DNA of 36,998 bases from UBA7236 sp964638865 (GTDB lineage: Bacteria; Bacteroidota; Bacteroidia; Chitinophagales; BACL12): NCBI GenBank assembly GCA_964638865.1, contig CAZXBG010000015.1, forward strand, positions 1 to 36,998. The letters are read 5' to 3'. Of this stretch, positions 1 to 7,765 are shown one piece after another (the first letter of the stretch is position 1; the number at the start of each line of letters is the position of its first letter). Under the pieces are notes generated by a model. The model had not been told where the DNA came from, did no database searches, and was given only the letters and a program-made list of their open reading frames with translations. The translations under genes and the position numbers were made by a program.

Positions 1-172
1 TGCCAGTGGAACCCAGGTTTTTGTTGTTATTGTTCGATGGCAGCAGATTCTGGTTGATGGAAGTAGTGGAAAGGTTAGATAGGTTAACATTTGCCTGTCC
101 GTAACTAATAACCCCTGTAATTGTTAAAAAAAGAAGTGAAAAAAGAGATTTTGGATTGATTGAATTTTTCAT
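1..172 (-). CDS. Secreted protein, N-terminal fragment (partial)
   Basis: The ATG is the complement of 170-172 and the frame stays open for 57 codons to the window edge, so only the N-terminus is visible. It begins with a basic stretch and a hydrophobic segment (SLFSLLFLTITGVISYG), which reads as a Sec signal peptide. Mature sequence follows, rich in Asn, Ser and Leu (NVNLSNLSTTSINQ, LLPSNNNKNLGSTG). This phrase pattern resembles the start of Bacteroidota tail-fibre-like or S74-chaperone-type surface proteins, where LLP..NN..NLGS introduces repeats. That assignment is inference from a short piece. No exact TAnnTTTG promoter box was found upstream. Confidence 0.6.
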   Translation of the reverse strand, partial: MKNSINPKSLFSLLFLTITGVISYGQANVNLSNLSTTSINQNLLPSNNNNKNLGSTG

Positions 173-471
173 ATTATATATTTTTAAGTTTATGATTACA
201 AAGAAATTGTTAATCATTATTAAATCATGCAGTAATGTTCAAGTGGTTGTTTTGGTTGTGTGAATGGTTATATGGATTATTTAACGGTATACTATTTTCA
301 AGAATCCTGTAGTTTTTAGTTGCTAGAAAAGTACACCATTATTGACCTATAGAAAAAAAATAGTATAAAATACAAAGGGAAAGCAGTTGTATTTGTAAAT
401 GCGCATCAACAAATCAGTTATAAAATTGATAAATAGAAATGGTTATTTGTTGAACGGAGGCAAGGGATTGA
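173..471. other. Intergenic region, no gene seen
   Basis: About 300 bases of AT-rich sequence with no convincing ORF on either strand. It presumably contains the promoter of the leftward secreted protein that starts at 172, but no exact TAnnTTTG box was found. The segment ends at the left arm of the hairpin starting at 472. Confidence 0.5.
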
Positions 472-530
472 AATATATATTATCCTTGCTTTTTTCAGGG
501 CATTGAAATACAGCGAGGATAATATATATT
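472..530. repeat. Long inverted repeat (hairpin)
   Basis: The left arm AATATATATTATCCT (472-486) is the perfect 15-base reverse complement of 516-530. One wobble pair and two further pairs extend it inward, giving an 18-pair stem with a loop of about 23 bases. No T-run follows on either side, so it is not a standard terminator. Its right arm runs into the transposase remnant at 507-695, so it may be an end or scar of a former mobile element (inference). Confidence 0.6.
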
Positions 531-695
531 GTGAATACGGAAACCGGAAACTGTAAAGTATTATTAAACAATGATGAAAAACCGGAGCCGTTAACAATTA
601 TAAATTATTATCGCCTTGGGTTTCCAATTAAATTTTTAATCAGAGATGCAAAACAGCATATAGGATTGGCAGAATGTCTACTTTTTAATCAATAA
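507..695 (+). pseudogene. Degenerate transposase C-terminal fragment
   Basis: An open frame of about 60 codons ends at TAA 693-695, with no good start codon (a GTG lies at 531). The peptide contains YYRLGFPIKFLIRDAKQHIG. This lines up with the Y-x2-R-x3-E-x6-K signature region of IS4-superfamily DDE transposases, commonly YYKLRFQIEFLFRDAKQ. In this copy the signature Arg is Gly and the catalytic Glu is Lys, while the Tyr and the final Lys remain. The preceding residues (LLNNDEKPEPLTIIN) also fit the segment before this motif. The reading diverges after GLAEC. It is therefore a truncated, dead remnant. Family recognition is from memory of the motif; the exact IS is not identified. Confidence 0.6.
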
Positions 696-696
696 T

Positions 697-1815
697 TCAC
701 AAATACTTAAACCACACAAACTTCGGCCTATAAATTCTCGCATCATCAAACAGATCGAAAAAATTAAAGGAATTTTCGTTGTAGGATAATAATAGAGAAC
801 CATCTGCCAATACAAATTGAGGATGCACATAGGCATTATAGGTAAACAGATCGCCACCTGTTTCAGGTGTTACATAAACGGTTTGTCGCACTTTCCAGGG
901 GCCTTTGGGAGAGGTAGATTCCCAGCTGTAAATGGTAGGGCCTAAAAATCCTTCCTGGGTTACGAGACGATATTTTCCTGCGTAATAAAAAACGGCATAT
1001 TGGGCGGAAACATCAACTGGTAATCCGCTTTGTTTTTCTAATCTTCCAACTGTGGATGCGGGTTCTGTGGTTGTCCAGGTTGTGCCATTCCAAAATTCTT
1101 TAGTTCCGTAAATATTACCGGCTGGAATTCTGGCTACATGCGCATATTTTGTAAAAGCAGTTTGTTCAGCGCCATACACGTAAATATAGCTTCCGTCCTC
1201 CATCAAACTTGCACCCCAAATAATATCTTCATCCTCAAAGGCGGGAGTTCTGCTAATTTCGGTAATATTAGGTAAACTGAATGCTACAAGATCAGTGCGT
1301 ACATAATGAAAATCGAAAATACCGGCACCGGTTCTTATAAAATATTCCATATAAACATAGAGTGTTTCTCCTATAACCGTCCCATCTCCCGGCCAATACC
1401 ATTCGTTTGCCGGATCCGGGGTGCTTACTAATGCCTCAGGATCATCAATAGTATTGGTTACTTTAGTTGTGAGACTTGCACCGCTTTGAACCACAAAAGT
1501 ATTTCGGATCAAACCACTTCCGGGTCTGGAAAAATCTGCATATACTGTATCTAAAAACGAATCTCCAAACATCCAAACCGTTCTGCCGTCAGGCAAAGGT
1601 ATTGAATAGGCTGCGTCACCACCTGTCCAGCCGTTGCCATAGGTATTGAACATACTATTAAATTTTGGGGCCTTTTTGGCAAATATTCCGGCGGCTGCGT
1701 ATTGAGCTTCCGGGTCTTCTGTGTTTTCCTCATTGTAAGTAAGTTCTTTACTGCAGGAAATCATGAACAAAAATGCCGTAAAAAGCATTGTAGAGTAGTA
1801 GATTAAGTTTTTCAT
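697..1815 (-). CDS. DUF4185/DUF5005-like lipoprotein
   Basis: A 372-residue protein starting MKNLIYYSTMLFTAF with a lipobox ending MISC, so it is a predicted lipoprotein. The conserved block GGDAAYSIPLPDGRTVWMFG (about residues 65-84), followed by DSF and later R-N-T-F, is typical of the DUF4185/DUF5005 group, which adopts a beta-propeller fold related to glycosidase propellers. Further propeller-like strands (WYWPGDGTVIGETLYVYM, WGASLMEDGSYIYVYG) and a Trp-rich C-terminus fit. The substrate is unknown; a carbohydrate-related role is inference. It is transcribed divergently from ctaA, and a -7 box TATATTTG lies at 1876-1883. Its 3' end is two bases from the transposase remnant, with no terminator seen. 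Confidence 0.7.
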   Translation of the reverse strand: MKNLIYYSTMLFTAFLFMISCSKELTYNEENTEDPEAQYAAAGIFAKKAPKFNSMFNTYGNGWTGGDAAYSIPLPDGRTVWMFGDSFLDTVYADFSRPGSGLIRNTFVVQSGASLTTKVTNTIDDPEALVSTPDPANEWYWPGDGTVIGETLYVYMEYFIRTGAGIFDFHYVRTDLVAFSLPNITEISRTPAFEDEDIIWGASLMEDGSYIYVYGAEQTAFTKYAHVARIPAGNIYGTKEFWNGTTWTTTEPASTVGRLEKQSGLPVDVSAQYAVFYYAGKYRLVTQEGFLGPTIYSWESTSPKGPWKVRQTVYVTPETGGDLFTYNAYVHPQFVLADGSLLLSYNENSFNFFDLFDDARIYRPKFVWFKYL

Positions 1816-1875
1816 AATTGGTAATATTTAAAATTTCTCCCTTGATTTATACGCTTTATTGCGTCAAATCTTGAA

Positions 1876-1883
1876 CAAATATA
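1876..1883 (-). promoter_or_regulatory. -7 promoter element TATATTTG
   Basis: An exact match to the Bacteroidota -7 consensus TAnnTTTG on the minus strand, 60 bases upstream of the lipoprotein start at 1815. No good -33 TTTG is visible. A perfect palindrome (1885-1900) sits directly upstream, in the position of the promoter spacer. Confidence 0.5.
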
Positions 1884-1884
1884 A

Positions 1885-1900
1885 ACTAGTGTAAACTAGT
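1885..1900. promoter_or_regulatory. Operator-like palindrome ACTAGT-GTAA-ACTAGT
   Basis: A perfect 6-4-6 inverted repeat adjoining the -7 box of the leftward lipoprotein gene. A bound dimeric regulator would cover the promoter spacer, which suggests repression (inference). A second palindrome with the same 4-base spacer lies at 1929-1948. Confidence 0.45.
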
Positions 1901-1928
1901 AGTAAAGAGGCTCCGGGGTTTTATTTTT

Positions 1929-1948
1929 ACGTATACATTAGTCTACGT
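1929..1948. promoter_or_regulatory. Operator-like palindrome ACGTATAC-ATTA-GTCTACGT
   Basis: An 8-4-8 inverted repeat with one mismatch per arm pair (seven of eight pairs). It lies 52 bases upstream of the ctaA -7 element, in the same divergent intergenic region as the palindrome at 1885-1900. Confidence 0.4.
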
Positions 1949-1999
1949 GTAAAATAGCTTCAAATTTCAATTTAAAAGTAAAATTTTGTTTCTCTGACC

Positions 2000-2007
2000 T
2001 AATTTTG
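2000..2007 (+). promoter_or_regulatory. -7 promoter element TAATTTTG for ctaA
   Basis: An exact TAnnTTTG match ending 15 bases before the ATG at 2023. It implies a short leader of roughly ten bases. Confidence 0.5.
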
Positions 2008-2022
2008 CATAAATTTTAAAGT

Positions 2023-3054
2023 ATGAAGGCAGTTCGTATCTGGTTGTGGACAGGCGTGGTGATGGTTTTGATACAGGTAATGATCGGTGGCATCACAAGG
2101 CTCACAGAATCTGGTCTTTCCATTACGGAATGGGATGTTGTGATGGGGAGTTTGCCACCGGGAAATGATGCAGCATGGGATAAAGAATTTCAGTTATATC
2201 AATCCTCTGCTCAATACGTAAAAATAAACAGCGACTTTTCGATAGAACAATTTAAAAAAATATACTGGTGGGAATTTATTCACCGCAACTGGGCAAGGCT
2301 GATCAGTTTTGTATTTTTAATTCCATTTATTTATTTTCTTATTAAGAAGAAATTTAATTCCGCCTGGATAAAAAAATTATTGGTTGTTTTTATTTTCGGT
2401 GGACTTCAGGGTTTTGTTGGTTGGATAATGGTTGCAAGCGGATTAGAAGGTGATCCTTGGGTTGATCCTTCCAAACTTACTATACATTTAATGCTTGCTT
2501 TAATTTTGTTTATGTATTTAATTTGGCTCGCTTTATCGTACAGAGAAACACCGGTTGTATCAGATCATCCGTTGGCAAACAGATCCATAAAATGGATAAT
2601 TGTATTAATACTCATTCAAATTATACTAGGTGGATTTATGGCAGGTACGGATGCAGGAAGATTATATAATACCTATCCATTAATGAACGGAAAAATACTA
2701 CCTGAGGGCGCATTTCAAGGCATTTTTTCTGCAGATAAATTAGTTGCTTTGAGCACAGAGATCAATTTTATGCATCGCAGTTTTGCCATCATTGTTGCAC
2801 TTGCAATTATTGGATTTTGGTTTCAAAACAGAAAATACACCTCTGCCCGAGTGCATAAATTAAACAGCTTATTCCTTTTGGTATTATGCGTACAGTTTTT
2901 GTTAGGTGTATTTACTTTGTTGGGAAGTTCAGAAAATATTCCGGTAATTTTGGGTGTTTCGCATCAGGTGGTAGCTTGTTTGTTGTTGGGATTGTCGGTT
3001 ACAATTCTATTTTACACAAAGGATAGAAAAGGATTTGAGATGCTAAAAAAATAA
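2023..3054 (+). CDS. ctaA: Heme A synthase (COX15/CtaA)
   Basis: A 343-residue integral membrane protein that converts heme O to heme A for aa3/caa3-type cytochrome oxidases. It has about eight hydrophobic segments. Family motifs are present: GGITRLTESGLSITEW (about 22-37), YWWEFIHRNWARL with His87, His155 in TIHLMLAL, His251 in FMHRSFAI and His314 in VSHQVVACLL. These four are the expected heme-liganding histidines of the COX15 fold. The long loop after TM1 (SLPPGND to FKKIYWWEF) is the eukaryote/proteobacteria-like type 2 form. The start is supported by a -7 box at 2000-2007. The cyanophycinase-like gene follows after 34 bases and may be co-transcribed. Confidence 0.95.
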   Translation: MKAVRIWLWTGVVMVLIQVMIGGITRLTESGLSITEWDVVMGSLPPGNDAAWDKEFQLYQSSAQYVKINSDFSIEQFKKIYWWEFIHRNWARLISFVFLIPFIYFLIKKKFNSAWIKKLLVVFIFGGLQGFVGWIMVASGLEGDPWVDPSKLTIHLMLALILFMYLIWLALSYRETPVVSDHPLANRSIKWIIVLILIQIILGGFMAGTDAGRLYNTYPLMNGKILPEGAFQGIFSADKLVALSTEINFMHRSFAIIVALAIIGFWFQNRKYTSARVHKLNSLFLLVLCVQFLLGVFTLLGSSENIPVILGVSHQVVACLLLGLSVTILFYTKDRKGFEMLKK

Positions 3055-3088
3055 ATATTTGATGAACACAACTATTTAAATTATTATT

Positions 3089-3937
3089 ATGCCATATAAA
3101 AAAATATTTTTATTTCTATTTTCTATTGTTTGTTTTGTTTCTCTTTTTTCTCAATCGAAAAGGCGACCGGAGGGCAGTTTATTTATAATTGGTGGAGGCG
3201 ACCGAACTGAAACATTAATGAAGGCTATGATGCAAACAGCACAATTGATGCCTGATGATTATGTTGCAGTATTACCTATGTCGGGTGAAGAACCGGATAC
3301 TTCGTATTATTATTTTAAATGGGATATTGAATTATATTGTAAGAATACCATTGCCAATTTAAATTTCACCAAGGAAACAGCAAATGATAAAAAAATGTTG
3401 GATTCACTTCTGGGTGCTAAATTAATTTTTATTACCGGGGGAGATCAAAACAGGTTTATGGAAATTGTATTGGGCACACCTATTTATGATGTAATTCATC
3501 AGGCTTATCAAAACGGTTCCGTTATTGCAGGCACAAGTGCAGGTGCTGCAGTAATGAGTGAACATATGATAACAGGAAATCAATTATTGGATACCACTTA
3601 TTATTCCACTTTTTATTCTATAGTGGATAATAATATCGAATTTAAGGTGGGATTGGGATTGGCGGAGAATTTAATTGTTGATCAGCATTTTGTTGCAAGA
3701 AGCAGATATAACAGATTATTTTCCGCCATGAGCGAATTTCCCGGTATTTTATGTGTGGGTATTGATGAAGCCACAGCCTTGGTCGTGCACGGCAAAAAAG
3801 GAAGTGTTGCGGGAGAAAGCCAGGTGGTATATATGAAAAACAGAGGGAAAATTTCCAGAGACAAAAATAACTATCTGCGTTTTGAAAATGTTAGGATCAA
3901 AATATTTGTACCCGGTGATAGTTTTAAGATAAAATAG
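3089..3937 (+). CDS. Cyanophycinase-like peptidase (family S51), secreted
   Basis: A 282-residue protein with a hydrophobic N-terminal signal peptide (cleavage likely after LFSQ) and a peptidase S51 fold. It shows GSLFIIGGGDR near residue 29, an ITGGDQ turn near 115-120, and the nucleophile elbow AGTSAGAAVMS with the catalytic Ser at about 150. VDQHF and IDEATALV follow. Related enzymes hydrolyse beta-linked aspartyl peptides such as cyanophycin, or act as dipeptidase E. Export of this copy suggests periplasmic or extracellular peptide scavenging (inference). It lies 34 bases after ctaA and ends one base from the convergent nosY stop, so no independent terminator fits between them. Confidence 0.88.
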   Translation: MPYKKIFLFLFSIVCFVSLFSQSKRRPEGSLFIIGGGDRTETLMKAMMQTAQLMPDDYVAVLPMSGEEPDTSYYYFKWDIELYCKNTIANLNFTKETANDKKMLDSLLGAKLIFITGGDQNRFMEIVLGTPIYDVIHQAYQNGSVIAGTSAGAAVMSEHMITGNQLLDTTYYSTFYSIVDNNIEFKVGLGLAENLIVDQHFVARSRYNRLFSAMSEFPGILCVGIDEATALVVHGKKGSVAGESQVVYMKNRGKISRDKNNYLRFENVRIKIFVPGDSFKIK

Positions 3938-3938
3938 A

Positions 3939-4703
3939 TCATATATCTTTTTTCCCAAATTTGCGCAAGGTAAGGAGTAGTGGAATAACTATCCAGAATC
4001 CTATGGCGATAAAACAGGAGATAATGCCTGTGGATGAACCAAGAAAGTTGTTAAATACCGCTCCGGTATAACCCATAATTGCTGCAACATCTAATTGCAT
4101 CAACAATATTATTCTGATTAGATCAACAGGATTAAAAAATGCCAGAACAAGAACGAATTTTTCAATTGGATAATCGCTGAATGCAAACATCGTTATTAGA
4201 ACAAGTGCATCATAAATAAAAACAAAATAAAACCATAATAATAATGCAATCCCGATCCCCTTTGTTTTGTCGCGGGCATATACAGATGCAAGAAAAGCCA
4301 GGGATACAAATACAAAGGTGAGCGAAAGCCCTCCAATGATCAATAATAAACCAATAACATTTGGCGCAAATATTAATACGGGTATTCCACATCCAAGAAA
4401 AAAGGCAACGGCAAGTGATATACTTACACCAAAATATTGACTGATAAATAATTTTTTTCGTTTAACCGGTTGTGCCAAAAGTAATTCGGTAAATTCGTAG
4501 GAATTGTAATAATAAGAACTTGCAAAAATAATGCTAAATAATGGGAGCACTATAAGCACTATGTTCAATAAACTGCTAATCGATTTTATGGGATTATCGT
4601 TTAAGGAAAAGAGGCCAAGGCTGATTGCAAATAAAAAAACGGTATAGGCAATAAGTATTTTATTGCGGATGATATCAAGAAATACATATTTAATTATTTT
4701 CAT
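3939..4703 (-). CDS. nosY: NosY-like ABC transporter permease
   Basis: A 254-residue polytopic membrane protein with about six transmembrane segments and an ABC-2 type layout. It begins MKIIKYVFLDIIRNKILIAY and carries the conserved early motif YYYNSYEFTELLLAQPVKR (about residues 65-83) typical of NosY. NosY pairs with NosF to power delivery of a sulfur or copper-site maturation species to NosZ through NosD. The gene overlaps nosF by 14 bases, supporting translational coupling. It is last in the minus-strand nos cluster and its stop is one base from the convergent S51 peptidase gene. Confidence 0.88.
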   Translation of the reverse strand: MKIIKYVFLDIIRNKILIAYTVFLFAISLGLFSLNDNPIKSISSLLNIVLIVLPLFSIIFASSYYYNSYEFTELLLAQPVKRKKLFISQYFGVSISLAVAFFLGCGIPVLIFAPNVIGLLLIIGGLSLTFVFVSLAFLASVYARDKTKGIGIALLLWFYFVFIYDALVLITMFAFSDYPIEKFVLVLAFFNPVDLIRIILLMQLDVAAIMGYTGAVFNNFLGSSTGIISCFIAIGFWIVIPLLLTLRKFGKKDI

Positions 4704-5415
4704 GTATTACTTTTATTTCTGTCATTATTTTGGCAATTGCTTTACTTAAATTTGGAGTGTCTGTATCTTTGATCAAAGATTCCATGCTTTTAAAAAACTC
4801 TAATTCGCCATCGATAAGGTAAATAACATGGGTTGTTATTTCTTCCAGGTCGGCTAAAATATGAGAGGAAATGATAATAAGTTTGCCCCTTTCTTTTTCC
4901 TTTTTTATTTTTTCTTTTAATAATTCAGCAGAAAGTGGGTCTAGTCCTGCTGTTGGTTCATCTAAAATGAGTATATCCGGTTCAAACATAAAAGCAAGTG
5001 CTGCATTTACCTTTTGTTTCATGCCACCTGAAAGTGCTCCAAGCGGTTTATTTATGAATGTACCGATCTCAAATTGTTCAAAAAGTTCGTTGTCAATTTT
5101 ATTTTTTTCATTCCTGATATCCTGAATCATATTAAATAATTGTTGCACCTTCATATTGTCCGGAAAACGAACGATCTGGGGCATGTAACCTATTATTTTG
5201 CGATAATTTTCCGAGATTGTGATTTTTTCTCCGTGCACTTCTATTGTGCCTTTGTCTGGAAAAACCAATCCCAGAATACATTTCATAAGGGTTGATTTCC
5301 CTGACCCATTGGGACCAATTAATGCAATGGATTGTGTCGGAAATAAATTTACGGATACATTATTTAATGCAGTTAATTTATTATATATTTTAGTGATATT
5401 TTGTACTTTAATCAT
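4690..5415 (-). CDS. nosF: NosF-like ABC transporter ATP-binding protein
   Basis: A 241-residue ATPase with Walker A GPNGSGKST (about 34-42), Q-loop around YMPQIVRF, signature LSGGMKQKV (about 129-137), Walker B DILILDEPTAGLDP, and the switch His in IIISSHILADLEE. It would energise the NosDFY complex needed for copper-site assembly in NosZ. It overlaps nosD by four bases (ATGA) and nosY by 14 bases. Assignment to NosF rather than a generic exporter ATPase rests on the cluster context as well as sequence. Confidence 0.92.
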   Translation of the reverse strand: MIKVQNITKIYNKLTALNNVSVNLFPTQSIALIGPNGSGKSTLMKCILGLVFPDKGTIEVHGEKITISENYRKIIGYMPQIVRFPDNMKVQQLFNMIQDIRNEKNKIDNELFEQFEIGTFINKPLGALSGGMKQKVNAALAFMFEPDILILDEPTAGLDPLSAELLKEKIKKEKERGKLIIISSHILADLEEITTHVIYLIDGELEFFKSMESLIKDTDTPNLSKAIAKIMTEIKVIHENN

Positions 5416-6659
5416 AACTCAACTGCTTTCATAAGTGGTTTGTAATCTTTGATCCTACTTTCATCAATGCCGGGAAGAACTTTCTCAGAACGGTCGAGTA
5501 AATAAACTATTAAACTTCTGTACAACAAAATTGAATAGGGCATTTTTTCAATAATAACCGAGTATAAACTAACCGGAGTGTAGGGAACATCACCTATACT
5601 GTTTTTATCGAGATCATATCCTTCATACTTATCCCAATAATTTCCATTCAGATCGTTCATACTCAATGTGCCGTTTGTAGCAATATCAAAAGTATTTCCT
5701 ATAAAATTATTTTGTGTCATATGCACGTCGTAACAATTTGCCTGCATACTGCAAGCTCTGCCGTTCGCTTCCAGAATATTATTTTTTATTAGCAATCTGT
5801 TTGAACCTTCCATATATAAAGCTACAGTATTATGCCGAAAAATGTTTTCTTCGATGAGTGCATCCGTTATTTCTTTGAAAAGCACGCCATAAGCAGCTCC
5901 GCCCTCACTATAACTAAAAATATTTTTTTTGATTGTTACGTATTTTGAAAACATAACTGCCACCCCTGAGCCATTTTGTGTAAAGGTATTGCCTGTGTAT
6001 TCATCATTATTAGAAAACATAAAATGAATTCCGTAACGTAAATTCTTTGTGCTTAAATTATTATACACTCCGGCATGTGTTACAAATTCAAAGTAAATTC
6101 CATCTCGGTAATGCTCAATAGTATTATTCTTTATTGTTAGACTATCTGACTTCCAAACATGGATGCCATTGCCTGAGCGAAGTTCCTGAACTCCACTGGC
6201 TTTAAGTTTGTTGTTTTTAATTACGCAGTTGGAGGCCTGTAAAAGATAAATTCCAAAACAAGTGTTTTCAATTGTATTTCCATCAATAACACAAAAGCTC
6301 GAGGACAGTAATTTTATTGCAGCACGATCATCCATGCTGGAATAGCCGGTATTTATTAGTGTTAATCCTGAAATATTAACATGATCAGAATTAATTGTGA
6401 TTATTTCGGATTTATTTTCGGCATCAATAATAACATCCTTTTCACCAATTAACGACAATGGTTTTTCAATCAGTAGATTTCCTTCTTTATATATTCCTTT
6501 GGTTATGTAAATAACATCGTAAGGCTTTGCAGCATTTATGGCTTGTTTTATGGAAAATATTTTTGAATCTTTTTCTACGTAAATGGTATCTGCAGAAGCA
6601 ACAAAAAAAATGCAGATCGATGAAACTAAAATACTTATTTTACGTATAATGGAAATCAT
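5412..6659 (-). CDS. nosD: NosD, periplasmic copper-site assembly protein
   Basis: A 415-residue exported protein with signal peptide (ISILVSSICIFFVASAD) and a right-handed parallel beta-helix (CASH/NosD repeats). The repeats read as N-x-I/F phrases such as IENTCFGIYLLQASNCVIKN and ALIEENIFRHNTVALYM. The C-terminal part has NYWDKYEGYDLDKNSIGDVP, a hallmark of NosD, followed by a helix with PYSILLYRSL. NosD binds the NosFY transporter in the periplasm and matures NosZ. The gene overlaps nosF by four bases and follows nosL after 23 bases. Confidence 0.95.
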   Translation of the reverse strand: MISIIRKISILVSSICIFFVASADTIYVEKDSKIFSIKQAINAAKPYDVIYITKGIYKEGNLLIEKPLSLIGEKDVIIDAENKSEIITINSDHVNISGLTLINTGYSSMDDRAAIKLLSSSFCVIDGNTIENTCFGIYLLQASNCVIKNNKLKASGVQELRSGNGIHVWKSDSLTIKNNTIEHYRDGIYFEFVTHAGVYNNLSTKNLRYGIHFMFSNNDEYTGNTFTQNGSGVAVMFSKYVTIKKNIFSYSEGGAAYGVLFKEITDALIEENIFRHNTVALYMEGSNRLLIKNNILEANGRACSMQANCYDVHMTQNNFIGNTFDIATNGTLSMNDLNGNYWDKYEGYDLDKNSIGDVPYTPVSLYSVIIEKMPYSILLYRSLIVYLLDRSEKVLPGIDESRIKDYKPLMKAVEL

Positions 6660-6682
6660 TTCATATTATATTTTAAAGAAAC

Positions 6683-7114
6683 TTATTTGATAATCTCCGA
6701 CAGGGTTTTCGACTCTCCGGGATATTCTGTCTGTATTCTCACAAAATCTCCACTGTCGGATAGTGCAACAGATTTTCCATTCATAGGAGTATGTAAATTT
6801 TCTGCATAATAAAATATCGCTTTATCTGCTTCTATCATTATATCCGGGTGATAAAAATCAGTAACCAGTATTAATTTGATCTCCTCTTTAGGCAATTTAT
6901 TTTCGGAAAGGAATTGATTAAGGCATTTAAGATCATCGAAAATATAAGTTCTTCCTTTTACTGTAACAATTTCCGACGCGTATTTTTTTTCCATAACGGT
7001 CATTTTACAGTTTTCGCAGGTATCAACCCCTTCAACAATCGGTTTGGGTTTTATACTGCAGGCAGAAAATAGCATGAACATTATTATTATAACCGGTATG
7101 CCTGAATATTTCAT
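6683..7114 (-). CDS. nosL: NosL, copper chaperone lipoprotein
   Basis: A 143-residue lipoprotein with lipobox FSAC (about residues 16-19). The copper-binding motif CENCKMTV lies at about residues 33-40, followed by YASEIVTVKGRTYIFDDLKC, the conserved NosL core. NosL binds Cu(I) and supplies the apo-NosZ copper centre. It overlaps the upstream membrane-protein gene by four bases (ATGA), so the two are probably translationally coupled. Confidence 0.93.
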   Translation of the reverse strand: MKYSGIPVIIIMFMLFSACSIKPKPIVEGVDTCENCKMTVMEKKYASEIVTVKGRTYIFDDLKCLNQFLSENKLPKEEIKLILVTDFYHPDIMIEADKAIFYYAENLHTPMNGKSVALSDSGDFVRIQTEYPGESKTLSEIIK

Positions 7115-7701
7115 ATTTTTTGTTTTTGTTTTTTAATTTTCCACAAGTGTAATATCATAATAATACATGCTAAAGCAACACCTGAAATATACAACCATCC
7201 TCCGCCATGCGGATAAGAGTAAGCTCCGAAATTCAGCAATTGTTTATATCCGATTAATGGAGGCTGGTAAGTCATTCCGGGAATTTGTATTGCGGCATGG
7301 GGATCCAGATTATGGCCATAAGCATATTCCCACCTGTAAAAATCGGCTAATGCTAAAATAGAAAACAACACCAAAAAGATTGTCCAGCCATAAAATATTT
7401 TCCAGTTTCTTAATACTGCTGTTAATAACCCCGAAAGAATAATAAACCCCATTGCAAAGGGTAAAATTTTAAATTCAGGAAAGGTATTCTGGTCGATGAT
7501 CGCCATTCCGATATAGTGATTTAATCCGTTTATTATTTCCAGATCTCCTGCCAATTTATGCAAATAGATATATAACGTAAGTCCTTCCGGATACTGCGGT
7601 GCAGTGAGATAAATTACCCAGAATGGAAATTTATAGGTAGCAAGAAAACACAGCGATGCAATTAGTACTCCGATTCTCGGAGCTATGGACATTTTTTTCA
7701 T
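7111..7701 (-). CDS. Multi-pass membrane protein of the nos cluster
   Basis: A 196-residue membrane protein with about four to five hydrophobic segments and a basic C-terminal tail (WKIKKQKQKI). Between membrane segments it carries His-, Pro- and Tyr-rich stretches: HKLAGDLEIINGLNHYIGM near residues 48-66 and NLDPHAAIQIPGMTYQPPL near 131-149. These could bind a metal or quinone (inference). It sits between the fasciclin gene and nosL and overlaps nosL by four bases, so a role in N2O reduction or NosZ maturation is likely. Clade II nos clusters commonly encode a polytopic protein called NosB, but I cannot confirm homology. Confidence 0.75.
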   Translation of the reverse strand: MKKMSIAPRIGVLIASLCFLATYKFPFWVIYLTAPQYPEGLTLYIYLHKLAGDLEIINGLNHYIGMAIIDQNTFPEFKILPFAMGFIILSGLLTAVLRNWKIFYGWTIFLVLFSILALADFYRWEYAYGHNLDPHAAIQIPGMTYQPPLIGYKQLLNFGAYSYPHGGGWLYISGVALACIIMILHLWKIKKQKQKI

Positions 7702-7718
7702 ATACCTGATATTTTGAA

Positions 7719-7746
7719 GTTGGACCGGTGAAGAGTCCGGTCCAAC
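7719..7746 (-). terminator. Intra-operon hairpin between fasciclin and membrane-protein genes
   Basis: A perfect 10-base inverted repeat, GTTGGACCGG (7719-7728) and CCGGTCCAAC (7737-7746), with an 8-base loop. It is GC-rich in AT-rich surroundings. On the transcribed minus strand no U-run follows. It therefore looks more like a partial terminator, RNA processing site or 3'-end stabiliser than a full intrinsic terminator. It would separate cytochrome c, nosZ and fasciclin mRNA from the maturation genes. Confidence 0.6.
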
Positions 7747-7765
7747 CCATAATTATTACTCAAAG

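Noticed and set aside
257..292. Similarity to the 56-bp promoter element (GTGAATGG and ATATGGATTATT)
   Set aside because: Two short pieces resemble the element but stand much closer together than in the two real copies, and no matching -7 box lies at the 28-bp distance.
4871..5125. 84-codon plus-strand ORF over nosF
   Set aside because: It lies opposite the Walker B and signature region of nosF, is Ser/Phe-rich as expected of an antisense reading, and has no motifs.
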